From NCBI RefSeq assembly GCF_000379665.1, contig NZ_KB903367.1, positions 62,001 through 126,000 of the forward strand: 64,000 nt of DNA, in the 5' to 3' direction. Position numbers and translations under genes: made by a program. Shown here piece by piece: positions 8,521 through 16,574 of the stretch. The stretch comes from Butyricimonas synergistica DSM 23225. Its GTDB lineage: Bacteria > Bacteroidota > Bacteroidia > Bacteroidales > Marinifilaceae. The first letter of the stretch is position 1. Each line of letters opens with the position of its first letter. Under the pieces are notes generated by a model. It searched no databases. It was not told the origin of the DNA and saw only the letters and a list, made by a program, of their open reading frames with translations.

Positions 8521-8564
8521 CCCGTGGAGAACCCGTAGAAAAACCGTGGAAGAACCGAGGTAAT
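8521..8564. repeat. 11-nt-period repeat array, CCCGTGGAGAA type
   Basis: Four successive 11-mers, CCCGTGGAGAA, CCCGTAGAAAA, ACCGTGGAAGA and ACCGAGGTAAT, fill this stretch; ACCGAAGA just before it looks like a partial fifth. It lies in the 296-nt spacer between creD and the retropepsin-like gene. I see no gene in the remainder of that spacer. Confidence 0.6.
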
Positions 8565-8729
8565 CATCTCTCACTGTCGTGTCGGTGTCGTTTGTGCTCC
8601 TGTGTTTCTATATAAAAGATTATAGGATCTCTACGGCAGAAACGGAGCGAGAACGTGGGTGGGGTATGATTTGGGTAGTTCTTCTTTGGTTTTACAGTGG
8701 GTTCTCTGTATGTGGTGGATTGTTTCTCG

Positions 8730-10100
8730 TTAATTATTGTGCCAGTTGATTTTCTGCGAGAAATACATGATGATTGCCAAAATGACAAAGAGTCCGATAC
8801 TTCCGGCAAGCAGGGCGTAGGTTTCCAGTTGAATCAGGAAGAATATATAGGTGTACAAGCACACGAGCAATCCCCCGATGGTGAGTGCCGTTTTCTTGAT
8901 TTTCAGAATCCCGACCATGTAGAGTGTGATCAGCGTGGTGGTGGCAAGAGCGGAGATGAGGTATGCCCATGTGAAGCTGATGTGTTCCGAGGTGGAAACC
9001 AACAGCGTGTAAAATAGGCAGAGCGCCAGTCCTACCAGTAAATATTGGAGCGGGTGGATGTTTTTGTTTTGCACGATCTCCACGAAGAAGCAGACCACGA
9101 AAGTCAGGACGATGATGAGAAATGCGTATTTAGCGGAACGCGTGGATTTTTGGTAATGATCGACGGGGAATAGTAGATCTACGCCGAACACGGAAGGTGT
9201 GATGGATGAGTTTATTCGAACCGTACTCATCTCTCCGCGGGAACAGTCGGCAGCTTCGCTACGGTATGATCTGAATACTTGAGGGAAACTCCGGTTTATT
9301 TCAAGGACTTTCCACTTGCTCGTGAAACCATCGGGAGCTACTTCCCTCTCTAAGGGCAGGAAAGCGCCCGTGAAGCTCGGTGTCGGGCAATTGGAGGTCA
9401 ATGCCACGTTTGTTGTCTTGCCTATCGGGGCGAAAAGCATGGAACCGGAGCCTTTCGTTTCCAGCTGGATAGAGAAGTCTATCGAGTTGCCGGGGGTGAA
9501 TAGTTGGCTGGCGTCAAGATTGATGGATATGCCGGAGTGGATGATGCTGTAAGGGGCGACGCCCGGTTCGAGGTTATATTCCTGTCCGTTCCACGTGAGG
9601 CTGACTTGCTCGCTGATTCCTCGCGGGTCGCTGACCCCTAGGTTGAGTGTGGCGTTGTTGTTCCATTTTATTTCGCGGGAGAATTGTGTAGCGAGGAGAT
9701 CTTTCGAGATGAATTTGCCCCGGAGTTCCAGGGAAGAATTATAAACGATGATTTCGTATAATCCCCGCTTGAGTTCTTGGGTGGCGACGTTTCCCGTGAT
9801 GTCCAGGTGTTCGGGGAGGTAGTTGACGTAACCGGATAGCGTTTTTCCTTCTTCGTCCTTGTAAGTATAAGAGAGGGTGAGTATCGGACCGATGATGGTT
9901 TGCGGACCGCTCCATTTTTGTTGGACTTCATTTGTCGCATCTTTTGCGGTGTCTTCCCTTTCGCTGATAAGGTTCTGGATCATAAGCATGGGGATAATCA
10001 GCACGACGATGAGTACCCCGATCAGGAGGATTTTCAACGTTATCGCGTCCCGGTTCTTCGTGTTTTTCTCTTTCTGTGGATTTGTGGTTTCTTCATTCAT
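8730..10100 (-). CDS. creD: CreD-family inner membrane protein
   Basis: A 456-residue membrane protein. One membrane segment near residues 25-45 follows a charged cytosolic start. A large periplasmic beta-rich domain then runs to about residue 320, containing the conserved LPEHLDITG and GRG-like SDPRGI segments. At least five closely packed helices follow to the C-terminus (FVEIVQNKNIHPLQYLLVG, the hallmark of CreD). In Enterobacteria CreD belongs to the CreBC regulon and affects envelope integrity and colicin tolerance; its molecular activity is unknown. Here it is the third gene of an operon with a small membrane protein and a winged-helix regulator. A dyad that is also found at the operon promoter lies between the regulator and creD, so creD may have its own regulated start. 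Confidence 0.88.
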   Translation of the reverse strand: MNEETTNPQKEKNTKNRDAITLKILLIGVLIVVLIIPMLMIQNLISEREDTAKDATNEVQQKWSGPQTIIGPILTLSYTYKDEEGKTLSGYVNYLPEHLDITGNVATQELKRGLYEIIVYNSSLELRGKFISKDLLATQFSREIKWNNNATLNLGVSDPRGISEQVSLTWNGQEYNLEPGVAPYSIIHSGISINLDASQLFTPGNSIDFSIQLETKGSGSMLFAPIGKTTNVALTSNCPTPSFTGAFLPLEREVAPDGFTSKWKVLEINRSFPQVFRSYRSEAADCSRGEMSTVRINSSITPSVFGVDLLFPVDHYQKSTRSAKYAFLIIVLTFVVCFFVEIVQNKNIHPLQYLLVGLALCLFYTLLVSTSEHISFTWAYLISALATTTLITLYMVGILKIKKTALTIGGLLVCLYTYIFFLIQLETYALLAGSIGLFVILAIIMYFSQKINWHNN

Positions 10101-10133
10101 GGTGTTTTATTTTTTAGTTGTTATTGTAAAGAA

Positions 10134-10148
10134 CTTTGTATTTCAAAG
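10134..10148. promoter_or_regulatory. Dyad operator, second copy (before creD)
   Basis: CTTTG at 10134-10138 and CAAAG at 10144-10148 form an inverted repeat with a 5-nt spacer (TATTT), flanked by AA and TA to give AACTTTG...CAAAGTA. The same CTTTG-N5-CAAAG dyad lies at 11104-11118 before the first gene of the operon. It is the probable binding site of the winged-helix regulator encoded between them. Confidence 0.5.
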
Positions 10149-10165
10149 TAAATAGGGTAAAAAAA

Positions 10166-10468
10166 TTATATGTTTTGATTCTGTAAAAATTCTTCTAGGG
10201 CGTTCAGGTGTTTGGCGAAGGCTTCCCGTCCTTTCTCGGTGACCGAGAAAGTCGTGTTCGGGCGTCTTCCGATAAATTGTTTCCTGCACTCGATGTACCC
10301 GAGTTCCTCGAGGCTGCGGGTGTGGCTGGCAAGGTTGCCGTCCGTGAGATCGAGCAAGTTCTTGAGGGTGACGAAATCCACCGACTCGTTGACGATCAAC
10401 ACGGACATGATGCCAAGCCGAGCTTTGCTTTCAAAAGCCTTGTTGATATTTTCGAGTACTTCTTTCAT
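10166..10468 (-). CDS. Winged-helix transcriptional regulator of the creD operon
   Basis: A 100-residue protein consisting of little more than one winged-helix domain: FESKARLGIMSVL, then FVTLKNLLDLTDGNLASHTRSL as the helix-turn-helix with recognition helix, and YIECRKQFIGRRPNTTFSVTEKGREAF as the wing. This is the small MarR/ArsR-like family (HTH_27 type) with no metal-binding cysteines. It overlaps the upstream membrane-protein gene by 4 nt (translational coupling) and precedes creD by 65 nt. Two copies of a CTTTG-N5-CAAAG dyad at the operon promoter and before creD suggest it represses its own operon. The signal it senses is not visible. Confidence 0.85.
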   Translation of the reverse strand: MKEVLENINKAFESKARLGIMSVLIVNESVDFVTLKNLLDLTDGNLASHTRSLEELGYIECRKQFIGRRPNTTFSVTEKGREAFAKHLNALEEFLQNQNI

Positions 10469-11091
10469 GCGTTCACGCGTGTGTTTGATGAGAATAATGC
10501 CTGGCGACGCTCTACCTTATAATAGAAGTATATGCCTGCCGCGATGTGGAGCAACCCGAAACCGATGACCCAGAATAGGAGGGCGTGGTTGACGACGAAA
10601 CTGTCGATCAGTCCCAAAAAGATTTCGGCATACCCGAGGTAACGAATGTCCGAATAGGTATATTTGGAGCAGTTGACTAATGACAACCCATAGAATATAA
10701 GCATGATGGAAGAGGTCAGCCCGTAATGGTGATGCCACAGCAGGGATACGCAAAGAACGCCTCCGGCAAATAGCGGCAGGAAGAAATTCCATAATAACCG
10801 ATAGACCGATTTGTCCGTGAAGATGTTTCGGTTTACTTTTATCGCTTTCCGGTAACTCATCGTGAACACGGTAACCAGGGAAAAAAACAGCACGACGAGA
10901 GCCACGATGCATATTTGCATGAGTCGTTGTGAAGTATTGGCGTTTAAGAGATTGTATGCTACACCTGTGCCAATACAGGCGTAAATGCCCACCAGTACAG
11001 AGGATATGCCACTTATGGACAGGAACTTCGTGGATTTCTCCATGAGGTTCTTGATGTCGTGCAATGTGTCGAGAGCTTCTTTGTTTTCCAT
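10465..11091 (-). CDS. Hypothetical multi-pass membrane protein, first gene of creD operon
   Basis: A 208-residue protein I do not recognise at family level. A charged N-terminal helix (MENKEALDTLHDIKNLMEKS) is followed by about six hydrophobic segments (around residues 25-45, 55-80, 95-115, 120-140, 150-165 and 165-185) and a short basic tail that overlaps the regulator gene by 4 nt. Position makes it the product translated first from the regulated creD promoter. It may be the membrane sensor or partner for the winged-helix protein or for CreD, but that is inference from gene order alone. Confidence 0.75.
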   Translation of the reverse strand: MENKEALDTLHDIKNLMEKSTKFLSISGISSVLVGIYACIGTGVAYNLLNANTSQRLMQICIVALVVLFFSLVTVFTMSYRKAIKVNRNIFTDKSVYRLLWNFFLPLFAGGVLCVSLLWHHHYGLTSSIMLIFYGLSLVNCSKYTYSDIRYLGYAEIFLGLIDSFVVNHALLFWVIGFGLLHIAAGIYFYYKVERRQALFSSNTRVNA

Positions 11092-11103
11092 AGTTTTAAA
11101 GTT

Positions 11104-11121
11104 CTTTGCGTTGCAAAGTTA
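11104..11121 (-). promoter_or_regulatory. Operon promoter with dyad operator, first copy
   Basis: CTTTG (11104-11108) and CAAAG (11114-11118), 5 nt apart, form an inverted repeat. On the minus strand TAACTTTG (11121-11114) is a good -7 element, so a protein bound to the dyad would block RNA polymerase. The first gene starts at 11091. Confidence 0.6.
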
Positions 11122-11165
11122 AAAATAAATTTCGAATACGTGTACGTGAGAACCTATATTTTTAA

Positions 11166-11173
11166 TAAATTTG
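11166..11173 (+). promoter_or_regulatory. -7 element of the phosphatase gene at 11201
   Basis: TAAATTTG matches TAnnTTTG and lies 27 nt before the ATG at 11201. Confidence 0.45.
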
Positions 11174-11200
11174 TATTAAACGGATAATTTATATCGGGTT

Positions 11201-11800
11201 ATGAGGAAATATATTGCGTTGATTTTTTTAGTTTGTTGCTTTCTCTGGAGCTTTGGGCAGAAAGCCGAGAAGGTTGTTTTTCCGGGGAGCGGGTTGGATA
11301 ATTTTTATCGTGTTGACACGGGTGTCTACCGGGCGAATCAGCCGAAGGCTACTGATTTTATCCTGCTGGAACGATACGGGATAAAAGAGGTGTTGAATTT
11401 ACGGAATTGGCATGATGATAAAGATGAGGCGAAAGGAACGACCATAAAGTTGCATCATTTGAAAACTCGGGCCTCGAAAATTGATGAAAAAGATATCGTG
11501 AAAGCATTGAAGATTATTCGGGATCGGAAGGGACCGATACTGGTTCATTGCTGGCATGGTTCCGATCGTACGGGGGCGGTGATTGCCATGTACAGGGTTG
11601 TATTTCAAGGATGGTCAAAAGAGGATGCCATTCGAGAAATGACAGAAGGAGGATTCGGCTTCCATCAGCAATTTAGCCAGATTATAGATATGATCTTTCG
11701 GGCTGATGTTGTATCCATAAAGCATGAATTGGAACGGGGAATGAAAAGGACAAAAATAAAAACCGTCCCGGCGCCCCGGAACGGTTTTCTAACAGAATGA
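11201..11800 (+). CDS. Secreted dual-specificity/tyrosine phosphatase-like protein
   Basis: A 199-residue protein with an N-terminal signal peptide (hydrophobic residues 4-18, LIFLVCCFLWSFG) and the catalytic P-loop HCWHGSDRTG at about residues 115-124, fitting HCx5R. The general-acid region NLRNWHDDKDEAKG lies upstream as in SIW14/DSP-like phosphatases. It probably acts in the periplasm; substrates could be phosphoproteins, inositol phosphates or other phosphomonoesters. The last codons run through the terminator stem shared with mdh, so the RNA hairpin is partly coding. It stands alone, convergent with mdh. Confidence 0.85.
   Translation: MRKYIALIFLVCCFLWSFGQKAEKVVFPGSGLDNFYRVDTGVYRANQPKATDFILLERYGIKEVLNLRNWHDDKDEAKGTTIKLHHLKTRASKIDEKDIVKALKIIRDRKGPILVHCWHGSDRTGAVIAMYRVVFQGWSKEDAIREMTEGGFGFHQQFSQIIDMIFRADVVSIKHELERGMKRTKIKTVPAPRNGFLTE
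11758..11792. terminator. Bidirectional terminator between phosphatase gene and mdh
   Basis: A long stem pairs AAAACCGT-CCGG with CCGG-ACGGTTTT around a short GC loop, centred near 11774. On the minus strand it is followed by TTTTTATTTTTG, on the plus strand by TTTTCTAAC. It serves the two convergent genes and overlaps the last codons of the phosphatase gene. Confidence 0.8.
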
Positions 11801-11816
11801 TCGTGAAGTACTATTG

Positions 11817-12755
11817 TTAGTTAAATAATTTCATGTCGTCGAGTACGTTCATTACTGTTTTCACTGCTTTTGCAGATTGTGCCAGTAATTCTTGCTCGTC
11901 TTTGTCGAGTTTTACCTCGATGATTTTCTCGATACCGTTCTTGCCCAAGATTACGGGAACTCCCAAGTAGATATTGTTCATTCCGTACTCTCCGTTCAAT
12001 AAAGCACATACCGGGAATACTCTTCTGTGGTTGCATACGATAGCCTCTACCATTTGAGCAGCAGCGGCACCCGGGGCATACCATGCGGAAGTACCCATCA
12101 ATTTTACCAATTCGCCGCCACCTACTTTGGTTCTCTCGATGATAGCGTGCAGCGTGTCATGGTCTATTAATTCCGTTACAGGGATACCGCCAACGGTGGT
12201 ATATCTTGGAAGCGGAACCATGGTGTCGCCGTGACCACCTAACAATAAGGCTTGGATGTCTTTCGGGGAAACGTTCAATGCTTCTGCCAAGAATGCTCTG
12301 TAACGGGCGGTATCAAGGATACCTGCCATACCGAATACGCGGCTGGAATCGATTTTTGCCGCCAGGTAAGCGCAGTAGCACATTACATCGAGCGGGTTGG
12401 ATACGATGATGATCTTGGCGTTCGGTGAATGTTTGATAATATTTTCAGTTACTGATTTTACGATGCCGGCATTCGTTGCGATTAAGTCGTCACGGCTCAT
12501 ACCCGGTTTGCGGGGTAGACCGGAAGTGATGACTACAACTTCGGAATTGTTAGTTGCTTCGTAATCGTTGGTTACGCCTTTGATGCGGGTATCATAAAGA
12601 TTGATCGGGGCTGTTTGCCACATATCCAGTGATTTCCCTTCTGCAACGCCTTCTTTGATATCCAAAAGAACAACTTCATTCACGATGTCCTTTTCTGCAA
12701 TGCAGTTCGCGCATGTTGCACCAACGTTTCCTGCTCCTACAACTGTTACTTTCAT
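11817..12755 (-). CDS. mdh: Malate dehydrogenase
   Basis: A 312-residue NAD-dependent malate dehydrogenase of the LDH-like type, interconverting malate and oxaloacetate in the cytoplasm. Seen: the N-terminal Rossmann motif VVGAGNVGATCA with an acidic residue ending strand 2 (LLDIKEG); the substrate loop GLPRKPGMSRDDLI, whose Arg at the position that is Gln in lactate dehydrogenases indicates malate; and the catalytic His in LLGGHGDTMVPL. In anaerobic Bacteroidota it serves the reductive branch from oxaloacetate to fumarate and succinate. It is monocistronic, with a -7 element upstream and a strong terminator downstream. Confidence 0.95.
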   Translation of the reverse strand: MKVTVVGAGNVGATCANCIAEKDIVNEVVLLDIKEGVAEGKSLDMWQTAPINLYDTRIKGVTNDYEATNNSEVVVITSGLPRKPGMSRDDLIATNAGIVKSVTENIIKHSPNAKIIIVSNPLDVMCYCAYLAAKIDSSRVFGMAGILDTARYRAFLAEALNVSPKDIQALLLGGHGDTMVPLPRYTTVGGIPVTELIDHDTLHAIIERTKVGGGELVKLMGTSAWYAPGAAAAQMVEAIVCNHRRVFPVCALLNGEYGMNNIYLGVPVILGKNGIEKIIEVKLDKDEQELLAQSAKAVKTVMNVLDDMKLFN

Positions 12756-12817
12756 TTCTGTAATTTTTTATTGTTATACGTTTCGTTTTTTGGCTATTTG
12801 TTTGCTTTTTGCGCTGT

Positions 12818-12825
12818 CAAATGTA
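12818..12825 (-). promoter_or_regulatory. mdh -7 element
   Basis: TACATTTG on the minus strand matches TAnnTTTG and lies 62 nt before the mdh start at 12755. Confidence 0.5.
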
Positions 12826-12948
12826 AGCCTTATTTTTTATTTCAACAATCTTTATGCCGAAAAATTACAGAATTTTTTCTGTAATCAATAAAGGATACGT
12901 GAAAGAACCGGAAAAGTTATGGGCTGCAAATAGTTTTATCGTTTGGCT

Positions 12949-14364
12949 TTAGTGGATTTGCTGCCATAGGCGGCTAGCGACGGCGTGCATCTGCCCTAGG
13001 ATACCGGTAGGTTTGTAATTGCCATTCTGTAATTTTTTCTGGAATGACAGGTACCATATCGTGAGGACTATTCCCTTGAGCACGCTGGATAAAGAAATAC
13101 TCCACCAGATGCCGTTCAGTCCTAACGCGGGGAAGGTCACGAGGAAGTATGCCAAAGGAATTCTTGCCCCGGTGAGCAGGATGCCCACGATGGCGGGCGG
13201 GGTGGTTCTGCCACACCCGTTGAAGGCTCCCGCCGTCACTTGCTCGATGGCGGAAAATACTTGCGAGATGGCAAGTATTTTCAGGTAGGCGCTTCCGGCT
13301 GTCAGGGTTTGCGGCTCATGGATAAATATACCGAATATTTCTTTGCTGAACACGAGGAATGCGGCTGTTGCCACGAGGGCGATGCCTCCTGCCAGCTTTA
13401 GGGTGTAGTGGTATCCTAGACGGATTCTGCCAAAATCGCGTGCCCCGAAATTTTGTCCGGTAAAGGCTGCCAATGCCGTGGAGAACCCGGCGGCAGTCAT
13501 CCAGGTAATTGCCTCGATCTGTGCGCCCACGCTTTGCACGGCAACCCCGATATGTCCCCATTGTGCCGCCACGGTTGCCAAAGTAAGTGAGAACATGGCA
13601 AATAGGGCACTCTGCATACTGACGGGCAAGCCGAGAGAGAATATCCTTTTCACGAAACGGGCACGTAATGTTGCGAAATAGTAGAGTTTCCCGATCGATG
13701 AATCACGGAAGTAGAGATTTCGAATAAAGATTGCAAACACGATAAGCTGGGAGAAAGTCGTGGCGATAGCGGCTCCGGCTGTTCCCAATCCCGGGATGAA
13801 GCCGAAACCGTATATTAACAAGGGGTCGAGAATAATATTGAATACCAGTCCGATAGCGACGATCTTTAAAGGTGTTTTGCTGTTTCCTTGTCCATTGTAC
13901 AGCCCGCTATACGTGTTGTTGTTGAACGTGAAGAAAAGTCCCGGGGTAATCAGGCGCATATAGTTCACGGCAAGGGCGGATATGTTCTCTTCCAGGTGGA
14001 ACAGACCGACTAGTGCGGGGGCTGCAATATATATGAAGCAGGCATAGCATAACGCGATGATCGACGAAAGCATGGCTGCTTGATTGGCGTATGCCCGGGC
14101 TCTTTTGCCGGAACGAGCCCCGAGGGATTGCGAGATGGTGACCTCGGCTCCCACTTTACTAATAAACGAGAGGGCGTTACCCAGCCACGTGAAGAATCCG
14201 GCAACACCCACTGCCGCCACACTTTCGCTTCCCAGGCGTCCCAGCCAGATCATGTCTGTCATGCTGTAGGCCATCTGGACGAAAGAGGCTGTGATTAAGG
14301 GAATAGCCATACTCCATATCCCTTTGCTGATGCTTCCTCGTGTCAGGTCGTTTACTCGCGTCAT
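12949..14364 (-). CDS. MATE-family efflux transporter
   Basis: A 471-residue membrane protein with twelve hydrophobic segments in two similar halves, the MATE (MatE x2) architecture. It begins with LTRGSISKGIWSMAIPLITASFVQMAYSM-like sequence typical of the family, and GNALSFISKVGAEVTISQSLGAR and FTGQNFGARDFGR are the conserved loops of the two halves. Members export drugs or metabolites in exchange for Na+ or H+; the substrate is not predictable. It is divergent from ddl, each gene having its own -7 element in the 144-nt spacer. Confidence 0.92.
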   Translation of the reverse strand: MTRVNDLTRGSISKGIWSMAIPLITASFVQMAYSMTDMIWLGRLGSESVAAVGVAGFFTWLGNALSFISKVGAEVTISQSLGARSGKRARAYANQAAMLSSIIALCYACFIYIAAPALVGLFHLEENISALAVNYMRLITPGLFFTFNNNTYSGLYNGQGNSKTPLKIVAIGLVFNIILDPLLIYGFGFIPGLGTAGAAIATTFSQLIVFAIFIRNLYFRDSSIGKLYYFATLRARFVKRIFSLGLPVSMQSALFAMFSLTLATVAAQWGHIGVAVQSVGAQIEAITWMTAAGFSTALAAFTGQNFGARDFGRIRLGYHYTLKLAGGIALVATAAFLVFSKEIFGIFIHEPQTLTAGSAYLKILAISQVFSAIEQVTAGAFNGCGRTTPPAIVGILLTGARIPLAYFLVTFPALGLNGIWWSISLSSVLKGIVLTIWYLSFQKKLQNGNYKPTGILGQMHAVASRLWQQIH

Positions 14365-14384
14365 ATTCTCGTTTTTTTGGCTTG

Positions 14385-14392
14385 CAAAAATA
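14385..14392 (-). promoter_or_regulatory. MATE gene -7 element
   Basis: TATTTTTG on the minus strand matches TAnnTTTG, 20 nt before the start at 14364. Confidence 0.45.
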
Positions 14393-14425
14393 TAAACCTT
14401 TTATGAATTTCCTCTCTCTTTTTTA

Positions 14426-14433
14426 TACTTTTG
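14426..14433 (+). promoter_or_regulatory. ddl -7 element
   Basis: TACTTTTG matches TAnnTTTG, about 75 nt before the ddl start. Confidence 0.5.
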
Positions 14434-14508
14434 CGGAAAGATATATTCGTTTGAATGTTGGGATATTTATAAACACCCAAGTGTTTGGTTTTAAATAGAA
14501 TGGTTAGT

Positions 14509-15483
14509 ATGAAAAATATTGCAGTTTTCGCAGGAGGCAACTCTTCGGAGTACGAGGTTTCGATCAAGTCGGGGAATAATATTTTCGATCAGGTGGACGA
14601 AACCCGGTATAATAAGTATCTTGTTATCTTGAAAGGGAGGGATTGGCACGTGCAGATCGGTGACGAGGCTTATCCGGTGGATAAGAATGACTTCTCTTTC
14701 ACGAGGAACGGGGAGAAGATCATGTTTGATTTTGCTTACATTACCATACACGGGAATCCCGGGGAGAACGGGCTCTTGCAGGGATACCTGGATATGATGG
14801 GTGTGCCGTACGGGGGATGTAATGTTCTGGCTTCTGCATTGACATTTGATAAACACACGTGTAATACTTACTTGAAGAGCTTCGGGGTGAACGTGGCAAA
14901 TTCCGTCATGCTGACACGGGGGATGGAGTATGATGTGAACGAGATTATCGGGGAAGTCGGCTTGCCTTGTTTCGTGAAGCCGAATGCCGAGGGGTCTAGT
15001 TTCGGGGTGACGAAAGTGAAAGAAGCGGGGCAGCTGGAAGAGGCGTTGAAGACGGCTTTTGCCTTATGCCGGGAAGTGCTGGTCGAAACGTTTATCGACG
15101 GGACGGAGTTGACGTGTGGGGTCGTGAAAGCCGGGGATCTGGATTTTGCCATGCCCATAGCGGAAGTGATCCCGAAGAAAGAGTTTTTTGATTTCGAGGC
15201 AAAATACGATCCCAAGATGTCCGACGAGATTATTCCGGCACGCGTTTCTCCCGAGTTGACACACCGGATCAAGACCTTGTCGTCAATGATTTACGATATA
15301 CTGAGGTGTGATGGAATCATCCGGGTGGATTATATCGTGCGGGGCGACGAGATTTTTATGCTCGAGGTGAACACCACGCCGGGGATGACCTCGAATAGCT
15401 TTGTCCCGAAAATGGTACGGGCGATGGGAGGAACGCTGCGGGATGTATTGACGAAGATCATTGAAAGCAAGCTGAACGGTTGA
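14509..15483 (+). CDS. ddl: D-alanine--D-alanine ligase
   Basis: A 324-residue ATP-grasp enzyme joining two D-Ala for the peptidoglycan stem. Seen: N-terminal AVFAGGNSSEYEVSIKSG (Ddl signature 1), HGNPGENGLLQGYLDMMGVPY, the ATP-grasp segment CFVKPNAEGSSFGVTKV, and the metal-binding LEVNTTPGMTSNSF near the end. ATG 14509 is chosen because MKNIAVFAGG is the usual N-terminus; an ATG at 14500 and a TTG at 14485 are also in frame. Its stop codon lies 1 nt from the stop of the convergent mnmA, with no terminator between. The product feeds MurF, encoded at 47818-50250. Confidence 0.94.
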   Translation: MKNIAVFAGGNSSEYEVSIKSGNNIFDQVDETRYNKYLVILKGRDWHVQIGDEAYPVDKNDFSFTRNGEKIMFDFAYITIHGNPGENGLLQGYLDMMGVPYGGCNVLASALTFDKHTCNTYLKSFGVNVANSVMLTRGMEYDVNEIIGEVGLPCFVKPNAEGSSFGVTKVKEAGQLEEALKTAFALCREVLVETFIDGTELTCGVVKAGDLDFAMPIAEVIPKKEFFDFEAKYDPKMSDEIIPARVSPELTHRIKTLSSMIYDILRCDGIIRVDYIVRGDEIFMLEVNTTPGMTSNSFVPKMVRAMGGTLRDVLTKIIESKLNG

Positions 15484-15484
15484 T

Positions 15485-16558
15485 TTAAAGGATAATACCA
15501 CCTCCCACGACATCTGTGCCTTCGTAGAGAACGGCACTTTGTCCGGGGGTGATGGAATCCATTCCCTCGTGAAATTCCACCCGCAGCAGGTTGTCCTCGT
15601 GATAAACGGAGGCTTGTGCGCCTCGGTTCCGGTAACGGATTTTAGCGTTGACCTCGAAGCCGTCGGGGAGGGAGGCGTATTTCATGAGGTTGATGTCCTT
15701 TGCCCGGAAGCTTTTGCCTGTCAGTTCCTCGCGGGTGCCGAGCACGACTTCGTTTTTCTTCGGGTCGATCGCTACCACGAACATGGGATGCCCCAGGGCG
15801 ATTCCCAACCCCTTGCGTTGCCCGATGGTGTAATTGGGAAACCCGCGATGTTCACCCAGGAGTTTGCCGGAGGTGTCTACAAATAATCCCGGACCGTATG
15901 TTTCGGCAAAGTTCTCCACGTTCTCGGCGAGGAAGGTTCGGTAATCGTTATCCGGGATAAAGCATATTTCCTGGCTTTCGGTTTTCTTGGATAACTTCTC
16001 GTGTCCCTTGTCGAGGGCGATTTTCCGGACTTCGGTTTTTGTCAGTTCTCCCAGGGGAAATAGGGTACGGGCGAGATTCTCCTGCGTCAGAGTCCATAGA
16101 AAGTAAGTTTGGTCTTTCGTTTCGTCCACGCCCTTGCGGAGGAAATAGCGTCCGTCCTGTTGCCCGATACGGGCGTAATGCCCGGTAGCGATATAGTCGC
16201 AACCGAGTTCGTCTGCCATTTCGATCAACTTGCCCCACTTGATCGTGGAATTGCAGAGGACGCAAGGGTTTGGTGTATGCCCTTGCAGGTACTCGTCGAT
16301 GAAATTGCGAATCACCAAATCTTTGAAATCCTGGCGAATATCTAAAATATGGTGTTCAAAGCCCATTTGTTGCGCCATGTGTTTTGCCTCGAAGATCGCG
16401 TTCACGCTGCAACATCCCTTCTCTTTCTCCATGCAGGCTTGCGAGATCTGATCGTACACCCGGTAAGTTACCCCAACCAACTCGTACCCTTGATCTTGTA
16501 ACAACATAGCGGCAACCGTACTGTCTATCCCGCCACTCATCGCCATTAGAACTTTCAT
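15485..16558 (-). CDS. mnmA: tRNA 2-thiouridine(34) synthase MnmA
   Basis: A 357-residue enzyme that adds sulfur to U34 in the wobble position of Lys, Glu and Gln tRNAs. Seen: the PP-loop MSGGIDSTVAAMLL at the N-terminus; the first catalytic cysteine in NPCVLCNSTIKWG; the second in SQEICFIPDNDYRTF; and the C-terminal beta-barrel with FEVNAKIRYRNRGA. It ends the minus-strand run NUDIX-gldH-trmB-mnmA, 16 nt after trmB, and adjoins ddl tail to tail. The pairing with trmB places two tRNA-modification genes in one transcript. Confidence 0.95.
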   Translation of the reverse strand: MKVLMAMSGGIDSTVAAMLLQDQGYELVGVTYRVYDQISQACMEKEKGCCSVNAIFEAKHMAQQMGFEHHILDIRQDFKDLVIRNFIDEYLQGHTPNPCVLCNSTIKWGKLIEMADELGCDYIATGHYARIGQQDGRYFLRKGVDETKDQTYFLWTLTQENLARTLFPLGELTKTEVRKIALDKGHEKLSKKTESQEICFIPDNDYRTFLAENVENFAETYGPGLFVDTSGKLLGEHRGFPNYTIGQRKGLGIALGHPMFVVAIDPKKNEVVLGTREELTGKSFRAKDINLMKYASLPDGFEVNAKIRYRNRGAQASVYHEDNLLRVEFHEGMDSITPGQSAVLYEGTDVVGGGIIL

Positions 16559-16574
16559 ATTTTAGATTTTTCAA

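Noticed and set aside
8434-8574. N-terminal extension of the retropepsin-like gene
   Set aside because: A -7 element lies within it just before the internal ATG, and it runs through an 11-nt repeat array.
8564-8809. An 81-codon minus-strand frame in the spacer before the retropepsin-like gene
   Set aside because: It overlaps the end of creD and has no signal peptide, motif or promoter; it is rich in Arg, Pro and Thr as expected of non-coding DNA.
15481-15487. Possible gene overlap or frameshift where ddl and mnmA meet
   Set aside because: Both proteins end at normal family positions; the stop codons are simply 1 nt apart in convergent genes.
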